From NCBI GenBank assembly GCA_013002175.1, contig JABDKP010000112.1:1-43487 (forward strand): 43,487 bases of DNA, in the 5' to 3' direction. The position numbers and the translations under genes were made by a program. Positions within the stretch are counted from its first letter, which is position 1; every line of letters starts with the position of its first letter. The notes beneath the pieces were generated by a model that saw only the letters and a list, made by a program, of their open reading frames with translations, did not search any database and had not been told where the DNA came from. Below are positions 16,493-25,107 of the stretch, piece by piece. This DNA is from Ilumatobacter sp. Its GTDB lineage: Bacteria; Actinomycetota; Acidimicrobiia; Acidimicrobiales; Ilumatobacteraceae.

Positions 16493-17590
16493 ATGGATTC
16501 GCGGATCGGCACGACGTGGCTCGTCGGCGCCGCCGTCGTGGCCGCGTCGTGCGCGAGCGACGGCGGACCGGCAACCGACGCAGCCGACACTGCGAATCCA
16601 GGATCAGCCGCCGACGTCGTGGTCACCGACCCGACTTCGGAGGTGACGACCACTGCTGCGGCGCCCCCGTCGACCATCGTCGAGACCACGACGACGACTG
16701 CGGCCACCACGACGACCGAGCCGCCGCTGCCGGTGCCGGAGGCGCTGCAGCAGTACAACTTCCCGGTGTCGGACGAGTGGGTCGTCGAAACCGTCGTCGC
16801 CGACATCGACAGCGGGACCGGCGGCCTGGCGATCGATGCCAACGGGGTGATGTACGTCGGCGACTTCGGTCAGCCCGACAAGCCCGGTACCCAGGTCCGC
16901 CGTATCCAGCCCGACGGGACGATCGACGCGTTCGCCACCGCCGAGGGCATGCGCAGCCTGACGATGACCACCTTCGGCGCCGACGGCACGATGTACCAGA
17001 GCAGCTACGGCTCGGACGAGGTCTACACGATCGACGCGGAGGGCAACGCCACGCTGCTGACGTCCTCGGTCCGCAGCCCCACCGGCCTCGCGCCGCTCGA
17101 CGACGGGTCGGTGCTCGTGGCGTCGTACGGCACGGCCAAGATCTTCCGGGTCGCGCCCGACGGCGAGGCGTCGGAGTGGGTGGCCAGCCGCCGCTTCCGG
17201 GGGCTGAACTCGCTCGCGCTGGGTCCGGACGGCACCGTCTACGCCGCCGACCACCGCGACGGGCAGGTCTTCGCGATTCCGCCGGACGGCGAGGTCGAGC
17301 TGCTGGTCAATTTCCCGAAGCCGACATCGCACGTCGCGTACCTCGACGGCTCGCTGTTCGTCACGAGCCGCGGCGCCTATCTCGTGTTCCGCTACGACCT
17401 CGCCACCGGCGACGTCGAGATCATCGCCGGCAACGGCGAGCCCGGCGATGCGGACGGCCGCGGCGTCGAGGCGTCGTTCGGCCGGCCGAACGCGATCACG
17501 GTCGGCCCGGACGGCGCGCTGTACATGAACCACGGCGACGGCGACAGCAACTTCCCCGTCACGATCCGGCGGATCTCCCACCAGCCGTGA
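16493..17590 (+). CDS. NHL/SMP-30-like beta-propeller lipoprotein
   Basis: 365 residues. The N-terminus is a lipoprotein signal with a lipobox-like VAASC (Cys about residue 20). A Thr/Pro-rich spacer (about 40-78) follows and then a six-bladed-type propeller with recurring DGTxY or DGxVY blade motifs (ANGVMYVGDFG, DGTMYQSSYG, DGSVLVASYG, DGTVYAADHR, DGALYMNHGD). Such extracellular propellers bind ligands or act as lactonases; no catalytic set is obvious, so I do not assign an activity. The spacer resembles the Thr-rich tails of PstP and PknB. The start is fixed by its -10. Confidence 0.82.
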   Translation: MDSRIGTTWLVGAAVVAASCASDGGPATDAADTANPGSAADVVVTDPTSEVTTTAAAPPSTIVETTTTTAATTTTEPPLPVPEALQQYNFPVSDEWVVETVVADIDSGTGGLAIDANGVMYVGDFGQPDKPGTQVRRIQPDGTIDAFATAEGMRSLTMTTFGADGTMYQSSYGSDEVYTIDAEGNATLLTSSVRSPTGLAPLDDGSVLVASYGTAKIFRVAPDGEASEWVASRRFRGLNSLALGPDGTVYAADHRDGQVFAIPPDGEVELLVNFPKPTSHVAYLDGSLFVTSRGAYLVFRYDLATGDVEIIAGNGEPGDADGRGVEASFGRPNAITVGPDGALYMNHGDGDSNFPVTIRRISHQP

Positions 17591-17623
17591 CCCACCCGCG
17601 GCCCGGCGAGTACCGTCGCATCC

Positions 17624-17994
17624 ATGGACACCTTCGCCGTCATCGCCGACGAGCGCCGTCACCTCGCCGACGACCTCGACGCGCGGACCGACGAGCAGTG
17701 GACGACCCCGAGCTGCTGCGCCGGCTGGACGGTTGAAGACGTCGCTGCGCACCTGACGGTCGTGTGGAACTACTCGGCGAGACGGCAGTCGGGCGGCGCT
17801 TCTCGCTGTTCAACAATCGGTCGCAGCTGAACGGGCCGCGGTTCACGGCGACCGACACCGACTGGTCGCACGGCGATGGACCGGAGGTCGCCGGCCCGGC
17901 GCTCGTGATCGCCGATGCGACGTGCGGACGGGCGGCCTCGCTCGACGTCGGTGGCGCCGGCGCCGACCAGCTGCGCACGCGCCTGGCCCGCTGA
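17624..17994 (+). pseudogene. Decayed maleylpyruvate-isomerase-family (DinB-like) gene
   Basis: The first frame reads DDLDARTDEQWTTPSCCAGW and then VEDVAAHLTVVWN, the N-terminal metal-helix region of the mycothiol-dependent maleylpyruvate isomerase family. The family's C-terminal part (ATDTDWSHGDGPEVAGPALV, then ADQLRTRLAR) continues in a different frame from about 17764 to 17994. The joined length is about 120 residues against roughly 200 for the family, so the middle helices are missing and the frame is shifted. A TACCGT -10 (17611-17616) seven bases before the ATG survives. An internal deletion with frameshift is the simplest reading; a sequencing error alone would not explain the missing middle. 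Confidence 0.6.
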
Positions 17995-18046
17995 CCTCGG
18001 TCGCTCCCCTCGTTCGGAGACGGCCCCCGGTGCAAAGCTCGCGGGC

Positions 18047-18880
18047 ATGACTCGCGACATCGACACCGGCACCACCGACCTGCTCGCCCACGTCGACGGC
18101 CACGTCGGAGTGATCACGTTCAACCGCCCCGACCGGCGCAACGCGCTGTCCGACGCGATGTACGAGGCATTCGGCGCCGTGCTGCCCGAGTTCGCCGCCG
18201 ACCCGGAGGTACGGGTGGTGATGCTCACCGGAGCCGGTGGCGCGTTCTGTGCCGGCGGCGACGTGAAGCAGATGAACGACAGCCATCAGCCCGGCGCCGG
18301 ACCCCGGCGCAGCGGGGGCGTCCGCGGTGCCACCGATCAGCTCCGCACCTACCAGTCGAAGGTGTCGCTGGCGATCCACCGGCTGCCGAAGCCGGTCGTC
18401 GCCGCGATCCCCGGCCCGGCGGCCGGCGCCGGGATGTCGATCGCGCTCGCCGCGGACATCCGCCTCGCCGCCGAGCGGGCGATCATCGTGCCGGCATTCG
18501 CCAACGTCGGGGCGCCCGGCGACTTCGGCGGCAGCTGGTTCCTCACCCAGCTCGTCGGCACGGCGAAGGCGAAGGAGCTGTACTTCACTTCGCCCCGGCT
18601 CGGCTCGGCCGAGGCGCTCGACCTCGGCATCGTCAACCAGGTGTTGCCCGACGACGGCTTCGACAAGGCTGCGCTCGACTGGTGCCACAGCCTCGCCGAG
18701 CGGGCTCCGATCGCGATGCGCTACATGAAGGAGAACCTCAACCGCGCGATCACGTGCGACCTCCAGACCGCACTCGACGCCGAGGCCGCGAACATGGTGC
18801 TCGGGATGAGCACGTCCGACCACCGCGAGGCGGCTGCGGCGTTCGTCGAGAAGCGGCCGCCGGTGTTCACCGGCGAGTGA
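18047..18880 (+). CDS. Enoyl-CoA hydratase/isomerase (crotonase family, PaaG-like)
   Basis: 277 residues with the crotonase fold: GVITFNRPDRRNALSDAM, the first oxyanion-hole region GAGGAFCAGGDVKQM, and the second AAIPGPAAGAGMSIALAADI. In the catalytic loop it reads NVGAPGDFGGSWFLTQLVG, with Asp rather than a hydratase-type Glu, which resembles PaaG/isomerase-type members. It would act on an unsaturated acyl-CoA, but the substrate is unknown. ATG at 18047 is chosen because homology begins just after it; the upstream in-frame stretch overlaps the decayed gene. Confidence 0.85.
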   Translation: MTRDIDTGTTDLLAHVDGHVGVITFNRPDRRNALSDAMYEAFGAVLPEFAADPEVRVVMLTGAGGAFCAGGDVKQMNDSHQPGAGPRRSGGVRGATDQLRTYQSKVSLAIHRLPKPVVAAIPGPAAGAGMSIALAADIRLAAERAIIVPAFANVGAPGDFGGSWFLTQLVGTAKAKELYFTSPRLGSAEALDLGIVNQVLPDDGFDKAALDWCHSLAERAPIAMRYMKENLNRAITCDLQTALDAEAANMVLGMSTSDHREAAAAFVEKRPPVFTGE

Positions 18881-18885
18881 GCCCG

Positions 18886-18891
18886 TACCGT
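18886..18891 (+). promoter_or_regulatory. -10 element of the trmH-family gene (leaderless)
   Basis: TACCGT lies five bases before GTG at 18897 and eight before ATG at 18900. Confidence 0.55.
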
Positions 18892-18899
18892 CGGGGGTG

Positions 18900-19721
18900 A
18901 TGGCCCCCGACGAAACGACCACCATCGCCGACCCGGACGACCCCCGGCTCGACGACTACCGGCGGCTCAACGAGCAGGCCGCGCGCCGCCGGATCGAGCG
19001 CGACGAGTTCTTCATCACCGAGGGCTACGTCGCGATCGACCGGCTGATCGAGTCCGGCCACACGATCCGTTCCGTCGTGCTCGCGCCGTCGCGGGTCGAG
19101 CGCTTCCGGCCGCACCTCGGCGCGCTCGCGGACCGAAGCGTGCCGGTGTTCGTCGCCGAACGGGACGTGATCGCATCGGCGATCGGCTTCGACCTCCACC
19201 GCGGCGTGCTTGCTTCGGCCGATCGGCGCGATCACCCATCGGTCGAGAACGTTGCCGCATCGACCCGGCGGGTCGCCGTGCTCGAAGGCCTCAACGACGC
19301 CGAGAACCTCGGCGCGATCGCCAGGGCGGCACGCGCCCTCGGCATCGAGGCGTTCGTCACCGACCCGACCTGCACCGACCCGTACAGCCGCCGTACCGTG
19401 CGGGTCAGCATGGGCGAGGTCCTGACGCTGCCGATCGCGACCACCACGGCCGATCGGTGGCCGTCGGTGCTCGACGTGCTGCACGGGCACGGCTTCGAGA
19501 CGTGGGCGATGACGCCGGCGGCCGATGCGGACGACCTGTGGGCGCTGGACGTGCCGGAGCGGGTCGCCGTCGTGTTCGGGGCCGAGGGCCCCGGCCTCGA
19601 TGCGCGCACGGTCGCCGCCGCAGATCGGCGGGTGCGGATCCCGATCTCCGCCGACGTCGACTCGCTGAACGTCGGCCACGCCGCCGCGATCACGTTCGCG
19701 GCGATCGGGCGACCCCGCTGA
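18900..19721 (+). CDS. SpoU/TrmH-family RNA 2'-O-methyltransferase
   Basis: 273 residues from ATG 18900 (GTG at 18897 would add one residue). The N-terminal half is the substrate-binding domain; the C-terminal half is the SPOUT knot, with motif 1 NDAENLGAIARAARALG, motif 2 VVFGAEGPGL and motif 3 IPISADVDSLNVGHAAAI. These enzymes methylate ribose 2'-hydroxyls of rRNA or tRNA using SAM bound in the knot. The exact target nucleotide cannot be deduced. It has its own promoter; the SAM-methyltransferase gene follows 20 bases downstream. Confidence 0.9.
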   Translation: MAPDETTTIADPDDPRLDDYRRLNEQAARRRIERDEFFITEGYVAIDRLIESGHTIRSVVLAPSRVERFRPHLGALADRSVPVFVAERDVIASAIGFDLHRGVLASADRRDHPSVENVAASTRRVAVLEGLNDAENLGAIARAARALGIEAFVTDPTCTDPYSRRTVRVSMGEVLTLPIATTTADRWPSVLDVLHGHGFETWAMTPAADADDLWALDVPERVAVVFGAEGPGLDARTVAAADRRVRIPISADVDSLNVGHAAAITFAAIGRPR

Positions 19722-19741
19722 CCGGGTGGCATGCTCGGCCC

Positions 19742-20374
19742 GTGCTGGAACACCTTTCCGACCATCCGAGCGCCCGGCCGCCCGAGCGCTTCGCGGGACC
19801 GGACAACCCGATGCGCCAACTGACCCGCGCGGTGGCCGACGGCGGCGCGTGGACGGCGGCGAATGCCGACTCGGTCGCCGAGTTGTTCGACGGGATGGCC
19901 GAGGACTGGTCTGCGACGCACGTCGATCCCGTGAAGCGGGCACCGGTCGACGACGCCCTCGACCGCGGCGACGTGCCGCTCGCCGGGTCATGGCTGGAGC
20001 TCGGCGCCGGCACCGGCGCGGGAGCGCGCGTGCTGTCGGGCCGCGTCGGCTCCCTGATCACCACCGACCTCTCATTCGAGATGCTGTCGCACGCCCCCGG
20101 CGACCTGGCGCCGCGGGTCCAGGCAGACGCCGCTGCGCTGCCGTTCCCGGCGGAATCGTTCGACGCGATCCTGCTGATCAACATGCTCCTCTTTCCGGGC
20201 GAGGTGGATCGCGTCCTGCGAGGCCATGGCGTGGTGTTGTGGGTCAACACGATGGGCGACCAGACGCCGATCCACCTGCCGGCCGACGACGTGCTCGTCG
20301 CCCTTCCAGGTTCGTGGCACGGCCGGACTGCCCAGGCCGGCACGGGCTTCTGGCTGACCGCGCGGCGCCACTGA
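19742..20374 (+). CDS. SAM-dependent methyltransferase (class I, UbiE-like)
   Basis: 210 residues. SAM motif I is SWLELGAGTGAGARVL (about residues 82-97), followed by the acidic strand end TTDLSFEML, motif II region QADAAALPFPAESFDAILLIN and a terminal GFWLTARR strand. This is the generic UbiE/Methyltransf_11 design and the substrate is unknown. GTG at 19742 begins just after the SpoU gene; CATGCT six bases upstream is a weak -10, so it may be leaderless or read through from the preceding gene. Confidence 0.8.
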   Translation: MLEHLSDHPSARPPERFAGPDNPMRQLTRAVADGGAWTAANADSVAELFDGMAEDWSATHVDPVKRAPVDDALDRGDVPLAGSWLELGAGTGAGARVLSGRVGSLITTDLSFEMLSHAPGDLAPRVQADAAALPFPAESFDAILLINMLLFPGEVDRVLRGHGVVLWVNTMGDQTPIHLPADDVLVALPGSWHGRTAQAGTGFWLTARRH

Positions 20375-20439
20375 CGACCCACTGCCCACTGCTGAGCCCG
20401 CTCGGACCGTCAGCGGGGAACCTGCCCCGAACGGTGCGC

Positions 20440-20445
20440 TACCAT
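20440..20445 (+). promoter_or_regulatory. -10 element of the universal stress gene
   Basis: TACCAT lies 46 bases before the ATG. Unlike most genes here, this one has a leader with a strong ribosome-binding site (GAGAGGGG, just before 20489). Confidence 0.5.
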
Positions 20446-20491
20446 CGCTCGTCAGGGCCTCTCCGTTCGAGCAGGGCCGAGAGGGGACACG

Positions 20492-20860
20492 ATGAAACTC
20501 ATCCTGGTCGGCGTCGATCGTTCCGACACGGCGCGCCAAGCCGCCGAGCGAGCCGCGGAGCTTGCCTCGAGCACTGATGCCACGTTGCACGTGATGACGT
20601 GCTCCAAGAAGGCCGACGACGACAACCGTGCCTTCCTCGACGGTCTGGCCCAGGCGCTGCCGCACGACCGCGTCACGACGGTGGCTGCGGTCGGTGATCC
20701 GGCCACGGTGATCTGCGAGGAGGCAGCGCGCCTCGGCGCGGGCATGATCGTCGTCGGGAGCAAGCGGACGCAGGGCGCGACGCGCGTGCTCGGTTCCATC
20801 GCCTCGGACGTCATCAAGCAGTCGCCCTGCGACGTGCTGGTCGCCCACACCGGGTCCTGA
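20492..20860 (+). CDS. Universal stress protein (UspA family, nucleotide-binding type)
   Basis: 122 residues, a single Usp domain. The N-terminus ILVGVDRSDTARQAAERAAE has the conserved Asp, and the C-terminal VVGSKRTQGATRVLGSIAS fits the G-x2-G-x9-GS ATP-binding pattern in relaxed form. Such proteins accumulate in stress and bind ATP or AMP. It is one of the few genes here with a clear Shine-Dalgarno leader, which may allow different control from the leaderless neighbours. Confidence 0.88.
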   Translation: MKLILVGVDRSDTARQAAERAAELASSTDATLHVMTCSKKADDDNRAFLDGLAQALPHDRVTTVAAVGDPATVICEEAARLGAGMIVVGSKRTQGATRVLGSIASDVIKQSPCDVLVAHTGS

Positions 20861-20902
20861 CGCCGCCCGCCGTCAGCACCATCCGGTCGTCCGCGCGCCC
20901 GA

Positions 20903-20930
20903 CGGCCCGCACCGGGCCCGACACGGGCCG
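20903..20930 (+). terminator. Possible terminator hairpin after the usp gene
   Basis: CGGCCCG at 20903-20909 pairs with CGGGCCG at 20924-20930; an alternative GCCCG-CAC-CGGGC stem is nested inside. There is no T-run, so this is tentative. Confidence 0.35.
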
Positions 20931-20944
20931 GGTCCGCAACGAAC

Positions 20945-20950
20945 TACGTT
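20945..20950 (+). promoter_or_regulatory. -10 element of the mttB-like gene (leaderless)
   Basis: TACGTT is followed by six bases (GACGAC) and GTG at 20957. Confidence 0.6.
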
Positions 20951-20956
20951 GACGAC

Positions 20957-22483
20957 GTGACGACCGGTCGACGGGCACGGGGGACGAAGCGCACGCGCAG
21001 CGTCGTCGGTGATCAACCGCCGTTCCGGCAACCGAGGCGACGGTTGCCCGCGACGGAGATCGTGTCGCACGACGAACTGGAGGCGATCCACCTCGCGTCG
21101 CTGCGTGTCCTCGCCGAGACCGGAATCGACATCCTCCACCCCGAGGCGTGCCGGCTGCTCGGCGCGGCCGGAGCCCGCGTCGACGGCGAGCGGGTGCGGT
21201 TCGACCCGGAGATGGTCGCCGCGCACCTCGCGACGATCCCCGCCGAGTTCACACTGCACGGCCGGTTGCCCGAACGCGACCTGCGGATCGGCGGCGACTG
21301 GGTGGCGTACTCGTCGGTGGCGAGCGCGCCGAACTACGTCAGCCTCGACGGTGACCGCCGCACCGGCGACCGAGCGGGCTTCCAGGACTTCCTCCGCCTC
21401 GCGCAGATGCTCACGTCGATCCACACGATCGGCGGGTTCCCGGTCGAGCCGATCGACCTTCACGCCTCGATCCGCCACCTCGAAGCGGCCTACGACGCGC
21501 ACACCCTGACCGACCGGTCGTTCCACGTCTACAGCCTCGGCAAGCAGCGCAACCTCGACGCGATCGAGATGGCCCGGATCGCCCGCGGCATCGACGACGA
21601 GACCCTCGAACGCGAGCCGAGCCTGTTCTCGGTCATCAACGCCAGCTCACCGCTGCGCTACGACCACCCGATGGTCGAGGGCATCCTCCAGATGTCGGCC
21701 CGCAACCAGGTGATCATGATCACCCCGTTCACGCTCGCCGGGGCGATGGCCCCGATCACGATCGCCGGCGCCCTGGTGCAGCAGAACGCCGAGGCGCTCG
21801 CGGGCCTGGTGCTGACCCAGGTGGTGCGCCCCGGATCACCGGCGGTGTACGGCGGGTTCACGTCGAACGTCGACATGCGCACCGGCGCGCCCGCGTTCGG
21901 TACACCGGAGTACGCGAAGGCGTGTCTCGTCGGCGGCCAACTCGCCCGCCGGTACGGGCTGCCGTACCGGTCGTCGGCGGTCAGCGCATCGAATGCGGTC
22001 GACGCCCAGGCCGGCTACGAGACGACGTGGGCGCTGTGGGGGGCGATCATGGGCGGCGCCAACTTCGTGATGCACGGAGCCGGGTGGATGGAGGGCGGTC
22101 TCCACGCGAGCTACGAGAAGATGGTGATCGACGCCGACCTGCTGCACATGGTCAGCACGTTCCTCGAACCGCTCGACCTGTCCGACGACGCGCTCGCCGT
22201 CGACGCGATCGCGGGCGTCGGCCCGGCCGGCCACTTCTTCGGCGAGACGCACACGCAGTCGCGGTTCACGACCGAGTTCTACGAGCCGATGGTCAGCGAT
22301 TGGCGCAACTGGGAGACCTGGACCGAGGCCGACGCGCCGGACGCCCGGACTCGTGCCAACGCGCTCGCCCGCGACATCCTGGCCCACTACGAAAAGCCGC
22401 CGATCGACGATGCGATCGAGGCCGAACTCCGCGACTTCGTCGACCGCCGCATCGCGGAAGGTGGCGTCGAAACCGACTTCTGA
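20957..22483 (+). CDS. Trimethylamine-methyltransferase (MttB) superfamily protein, non-pyrrolysine type
   Basis: 508 residues with the MttB TIM-barrel sequence pattern: LASLRVLAETGIDILHPEA near the N-terminus, NASSPLRYDHPMVEG and ITPFTLAGAMAPITIAGALV centrally, and GAIMGGANFVMHGAGWMEGG near the end. There is no in-frame TAG, so this is not the pyrrolysine enzyme but the wider family that includes the glycine-betaine methyltransferase MtgB. Such proteins pass a methyl group from a quaternary amine to a corrinoid protein. No corrinoid-binding protein is encoded nearby. The dimethylglycine-dehydrogenase-like gene follows, supporting a betaine-type substrate (inference). A palindromic repeat abuts the stop codon. 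Confidence 0.85.
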   Translation: MTTGRRARGTKRTRSVVGDQPPFRQPRRRLPATEIVSHDELEAIHLASLRVLAETGIDILHPEACRLLGAAGARVDGERVRFDPEMVAAHLATIPAEFTLHGRLPERDLRIGGDWVAYSSVASAPNYVSLDGDRRTGDRAGFQDFLRLAQMLTSIHTIGGFPVEPIDLHASIRHLEAAYDAHTLTDRSFHVYSLGKQRNLDAIEMARIARGIDDETLEREPSLFSVINASSPLRYDHPMVEGILQMSARNQVIMITPFTLAGAMAPITIAGALVQQNAEALAGLVLTQVVRPGSPAVYGGFTSNVDMRTGAPAFGTPEYAKACLVGGQLARRYGLPYRSSAVSASNAVDAQAGYETTWALWGAIMGGANFVMHGAGWMEGGLHASYEKMVIDADLLHMVSTFLEPLDLSDDALAVDAIAGVGPAGHFFGETHTQSRFTTEFYEPMVSDWRNWETWTEADAPDARTRANALARDILAHYEKPPIDDAIEAELRDFVDRRIAEGGVETDF

Positions 22484-22508
22484 CAAAGTTGTGCCAGGCA
22501 CAACTTTG
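22484..22508. repeat. Dispersed palindromic repeat, copy 3
   Basis: Perfect 12-bp arms around a central A, starting on the base after the mttB stop. The core is GTTGTGCC-A-GGCACAAC. Identical over the core to copy 1 read from the other strand. Confidence 0.85.
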
Positions 22509-22537
22509 ACGCATCGACCACCGACCCGGAGACAGCG

Positions 22538-25036
22538 ATGAAAACACAGGCACAGGTGGTCGTCATCGGCGGCGGGGTCGTCGGCGCGTCGGTGCTGTAC
22601 CACCTCACGCTCGCCGGCTGGACCGACGTGATGATGGTCGAGCGCCGCGAGCTGACCCACGGCTCCACGTGGCACTCCGCGGGCGGCATGCACACCCTCA
22701 ACGGCGACCCGAACGTGTCCGCGCTCCAGCGGTACACCGTCGACCTGTACAAGCAGATCGAGGCCGAGTCCGGCCGGGACTGCGGCATCCACCTCACCGG
22801 CGGGCTGGTCCTCGCCGACTCGCCCGAGCGGATGGACTTCCTGCGGATGGCGCACGCCCGCGGGCGCTATCTCGGCATGGAGACCGAGTTGATCTCGCCG
22901 GCCGAAGCGCATGCAATGGTGCCGTTCCTCGACCCGCAGTACTTCGTCGGCGCGATGGTCGACCAGCACGAGGGCCACGTCGACCCGTCCGGTGTCACCC
23001 ATGCCTACGCCGAGGCGGCGAAGCAGCGCGGTGCCGAGGTGAACCGCTTCGTATGGGCCCACGACATCACCCGCGCCACCGACGGTGGCTGGGACATCCA
23101 CGTCCACGACACCCGCGAGGGCCCCGACAACCGTGGCGCCCTCGGCACGATCCACTGCGAGCACTTCGTCAACGCCGGCGGCCTGTGGGCGCGCGAGGTC
23201 GGGCGGATGACCGGGCTGGAACTGCCGGTCCTCGCGATGGAGCACATGTACCTGCTGACCGAGGCGGTGCCGCAACTCGCCGAGTGGCGCGAGCAGTCGC
23301 CGCTGCGCGGCTTCCACGTGATGGACCTCGGCGGCGAGATCTACATGCGTGAGGAGGGCGACGGGCTCCTGCTGGGCACCTACGAACGCGGCGGCGTGCC
23401 GTGGTCGCCGCAGACGACCCCGTGGGACTTCGGTGCGCAACTGCTCGCCCCGGACCTCGACCGGATCGCGGACAACCTCGAGGTCGGCTTCAAACACTTC
23501 CCGATCTTCAACGAGGTCGGCATCAAGCAGACGATCAACGGTCCGTTCACGTTCGCCCCCGACGGCAACCCGCTGATCGGGCCGGTCTGCGGACAGCCCG
23601 GCGCCTGGTTGGCGTGCGGCGTGATGGCCGGCTTGAGTCAGGGCGGCGGCGTCGGCTTGGCGATGGCCAACTGGATGACGACCGGCGACCCAGGCTTCGA
23701 CGTGTGGGCGATGGACAACGCCCGCTTCGGCGCGTGGGCGACGCCGCAGTACACGAACGAGAAGGTCCGCGAGAACTACGCCCGCAGGTTCCGGATCACC
23801 TTCCCGAACGAGGAGCTGCCGGCGGCCCGCAACCACATCACGTCGCCGATCCACGACCGCCTCGCGGCACGCAACGCGGTCTTCGGCGCGTCGTACGGCC
23901 TGGAGCATGCGCTGTGGTTCCAGCGTCCAGGCGAGGTCCCCGAGGAGACGGTGACATTCCATCGATCGAACGCGTTCGACCTCGTCGCCGAGGAGGTCGC
24001 TGCGGTCCGCAGCGGCGTCGGGATGTTCGAGACGACGATGTACGCGAAGTACGAGTTCACCGGTCCGGGCGCACGCTCGTTCCTCGACTCGATCCTCACG
24101 AACCACATCCCACCGCCCGGGCGGCTGGCGCTGTCGCCGATGCTCGACGAGCTCGGCAACCTGATCGGTGACTTCACGGTCGGCGCGCTCGACGGCGAGC
24201 GGCTGCTGGTCGTCGGTTCGGGGCCCGCGCAGCGGTTCCACGAGCGCTGGTTCCGCGAGCGGCTGTACACCGCCGGGCTCGACCGCGCCGCCGTCGACCT
24301 TCGGGTGTGCGGTCCGGAGCTGACCGGCCTGTCGATCGCCGGCCCACGCGCGCGCGACGTGCTCGCGGAACTGACCGACGTCGACGTCTCGAACGATGCG
24401 CTGCCGTTCCTCGACATTCGCGAGATGTGGGTCGGCGCGGTGCCGGTCACCCTCGGACGGATGACGTTCACCGGCGACCTCGGCTACGAGCTGTGGTGCG
24501 ACGCGGGGTATCAGCGACGGCTGTTCGACGCGTTCGTCGAAGCGGGCGAGCCGTACGGGCTGCGGCCGTTCGGGTTGCGGGCGCTCGACTCGATGCGCTT
24601 CGACAAGCTGTGGGGCGCGTGGGGGACCGAGTACCGCAACATCTACAACCCGTACGAGGCGAACATGGGTTGGATGGTCCGCCTGGACAAGGAGTTCGTC
24701 GGCCGCGACGCGGCCGCGGCGGTCGAGCGGGCAGGACCGCAACGCCGGATGGTCGGGTTCGCCATCGACCCCGGCGAGGGTGACGATGCAGCCGACTGCG
24801 TCGGCAACGAGCCGATCTGGCACCGCGCGGCGGGCGGCGAGTGGAGCGTCGTCGGCTGGATCACGTCGGGCGCCTACGCCCACCACAGTGCGCTGTCGAT
24901 CGCGCTCGGCTACGTGCCGATCGAGTTCGCCGGCGGCGACGGTGACTGGGAGATCGAGGTCGTCGGCGTGCGCCGGCACGCGACGATCCTGCCCTCGGCC
25001 CCCTTCGACCCCGCCGGCACCCGCATGCGCAGTTGA
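22538..25036 (+). CDS. FAD-dependent dimethylglycine/sarcosine dehydrogenase-GcvT fusion
   Basis: 832 residues. An N-terminal DAO flavin domain has VVVIGGGVVGASVLYHLT, and GSTWHSAGG with the His (H46) that carries covalent FAD in the dimethylglycine/sarcosine dehydrogenase family. The C-terminal half (about 420-825) is a GcvT-like folate domain with a GcvT_C end; SGVGMFETTMYAKYEFTGPG and GDLGYELWCDAGY are typical. The enzyme would oxidise an N-methyl amine and pass the C1 unit to tetrahydrofolate. ATG at 22538 follows GGAGAC at good spacing. It sits behind the MttB gene and is bracketed by palindromic repeats. Dimethylglycine, sarcosine or a related N-methyl acid is the likely substrate. Confidence 0.87.
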   Translation: MKTQAQVVVIGGGVVGASVLYHLTLAGWTDVMMVERRELTHGSTWHSAGGMHTLNGDPNVSALQRYTVDLYKQIEAESGRDCGIHLTGGLVLADSPERMDFLRMAHARGRYLGMETELISPAEAHAMVPFLDPQYFVGAMVDQHEGHVDPSGVTHAYAEAAKQRGAEVNRFVWAHDITRATDGGWDIHVHDTREGPDNRGALGTIHCEHFVNAGGLWAREVGRMTGLELPVLAMEHMYLLTEAVPQLAEWREQSPLRGFHVMDLGGEIYMREEGDGLLLGTYERGGVPWSPQTTPWDFGAQLLAPDLDRIADNLEVGFKHFPIFNEVGIKQTINGPFTFAPDGNPLIGPVCGQPGAWLACGVMAGLSQGGGVGLAMANWMTTGDPGFDVWAMDNARFGAWATPQYTNEKVRENYARRFRITFPNEELPAARNHITSPIHDRLAARNAVFGASYGLEHALWFQRPGEVPEETVTFHRSNAFDLVAEEVAAVRSGVGMFETTMYAKYEFTGPGARSFLDSILTNHIPPPGRLALSPMLDELGNLIGDFTVGALDGERLLVVGSGPAQRFHERWFRERLYTAGLDRAAVDLRVCGPELTGLSIAGPRARDVLAELTDVDVSNDALPFLDIREMWVGAVPVTLGRMTFTGDLGYELWCDAGYQRRLFDAFVEAGEPYGLRPFGLRALDSMRFDKLWGAWGTEYRNIYNPYEANMGWMVRLDKEFVGRDAAAAVERAGPQRRMVGFAIDPGEGDDAADCVGNEPIWHRAAGGEWSVVGWITSGAYAHHSALSIALGYVPIEFAGGDGDWEIEVVGVRRHATILPSAPFDPAGTRMRS

Positions 25037-25078
25037 ACCCATTGGCGTCGAGCATCGTCAACCGAGGTCGACGCGAGC

Positions 25079-25107
25079 GTCAAAGTTGTGCCTGGCACAA
25101 CTTCGAC
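25079..25107. repeat. Dispersed palindromic repeat, copy 4
   Basis: Arms around a central T at 25093 with core GTTGTGCC-T-GGCACAAC, pairing out to 25079 and 25107 with one mismatch. It lies between two converging genes, directly after the stop of the SelW-like gene. Confidence 0.85.

Noticed and set aside
18047-18880. Longer enoyl-CoA hydratase starting near 17915
   Set aside because: The added residues overlap the decayed gene and are low-complexity; family similarity begins just after ATG 18047.
21836-25042. Very long minus-strand open frame (over 1000 codons) opposite the MttB-like and dehydrogenase genes
   Set aside because: Same antisense artefact; its translation has no motif and both plus-strand genes are clear family members.
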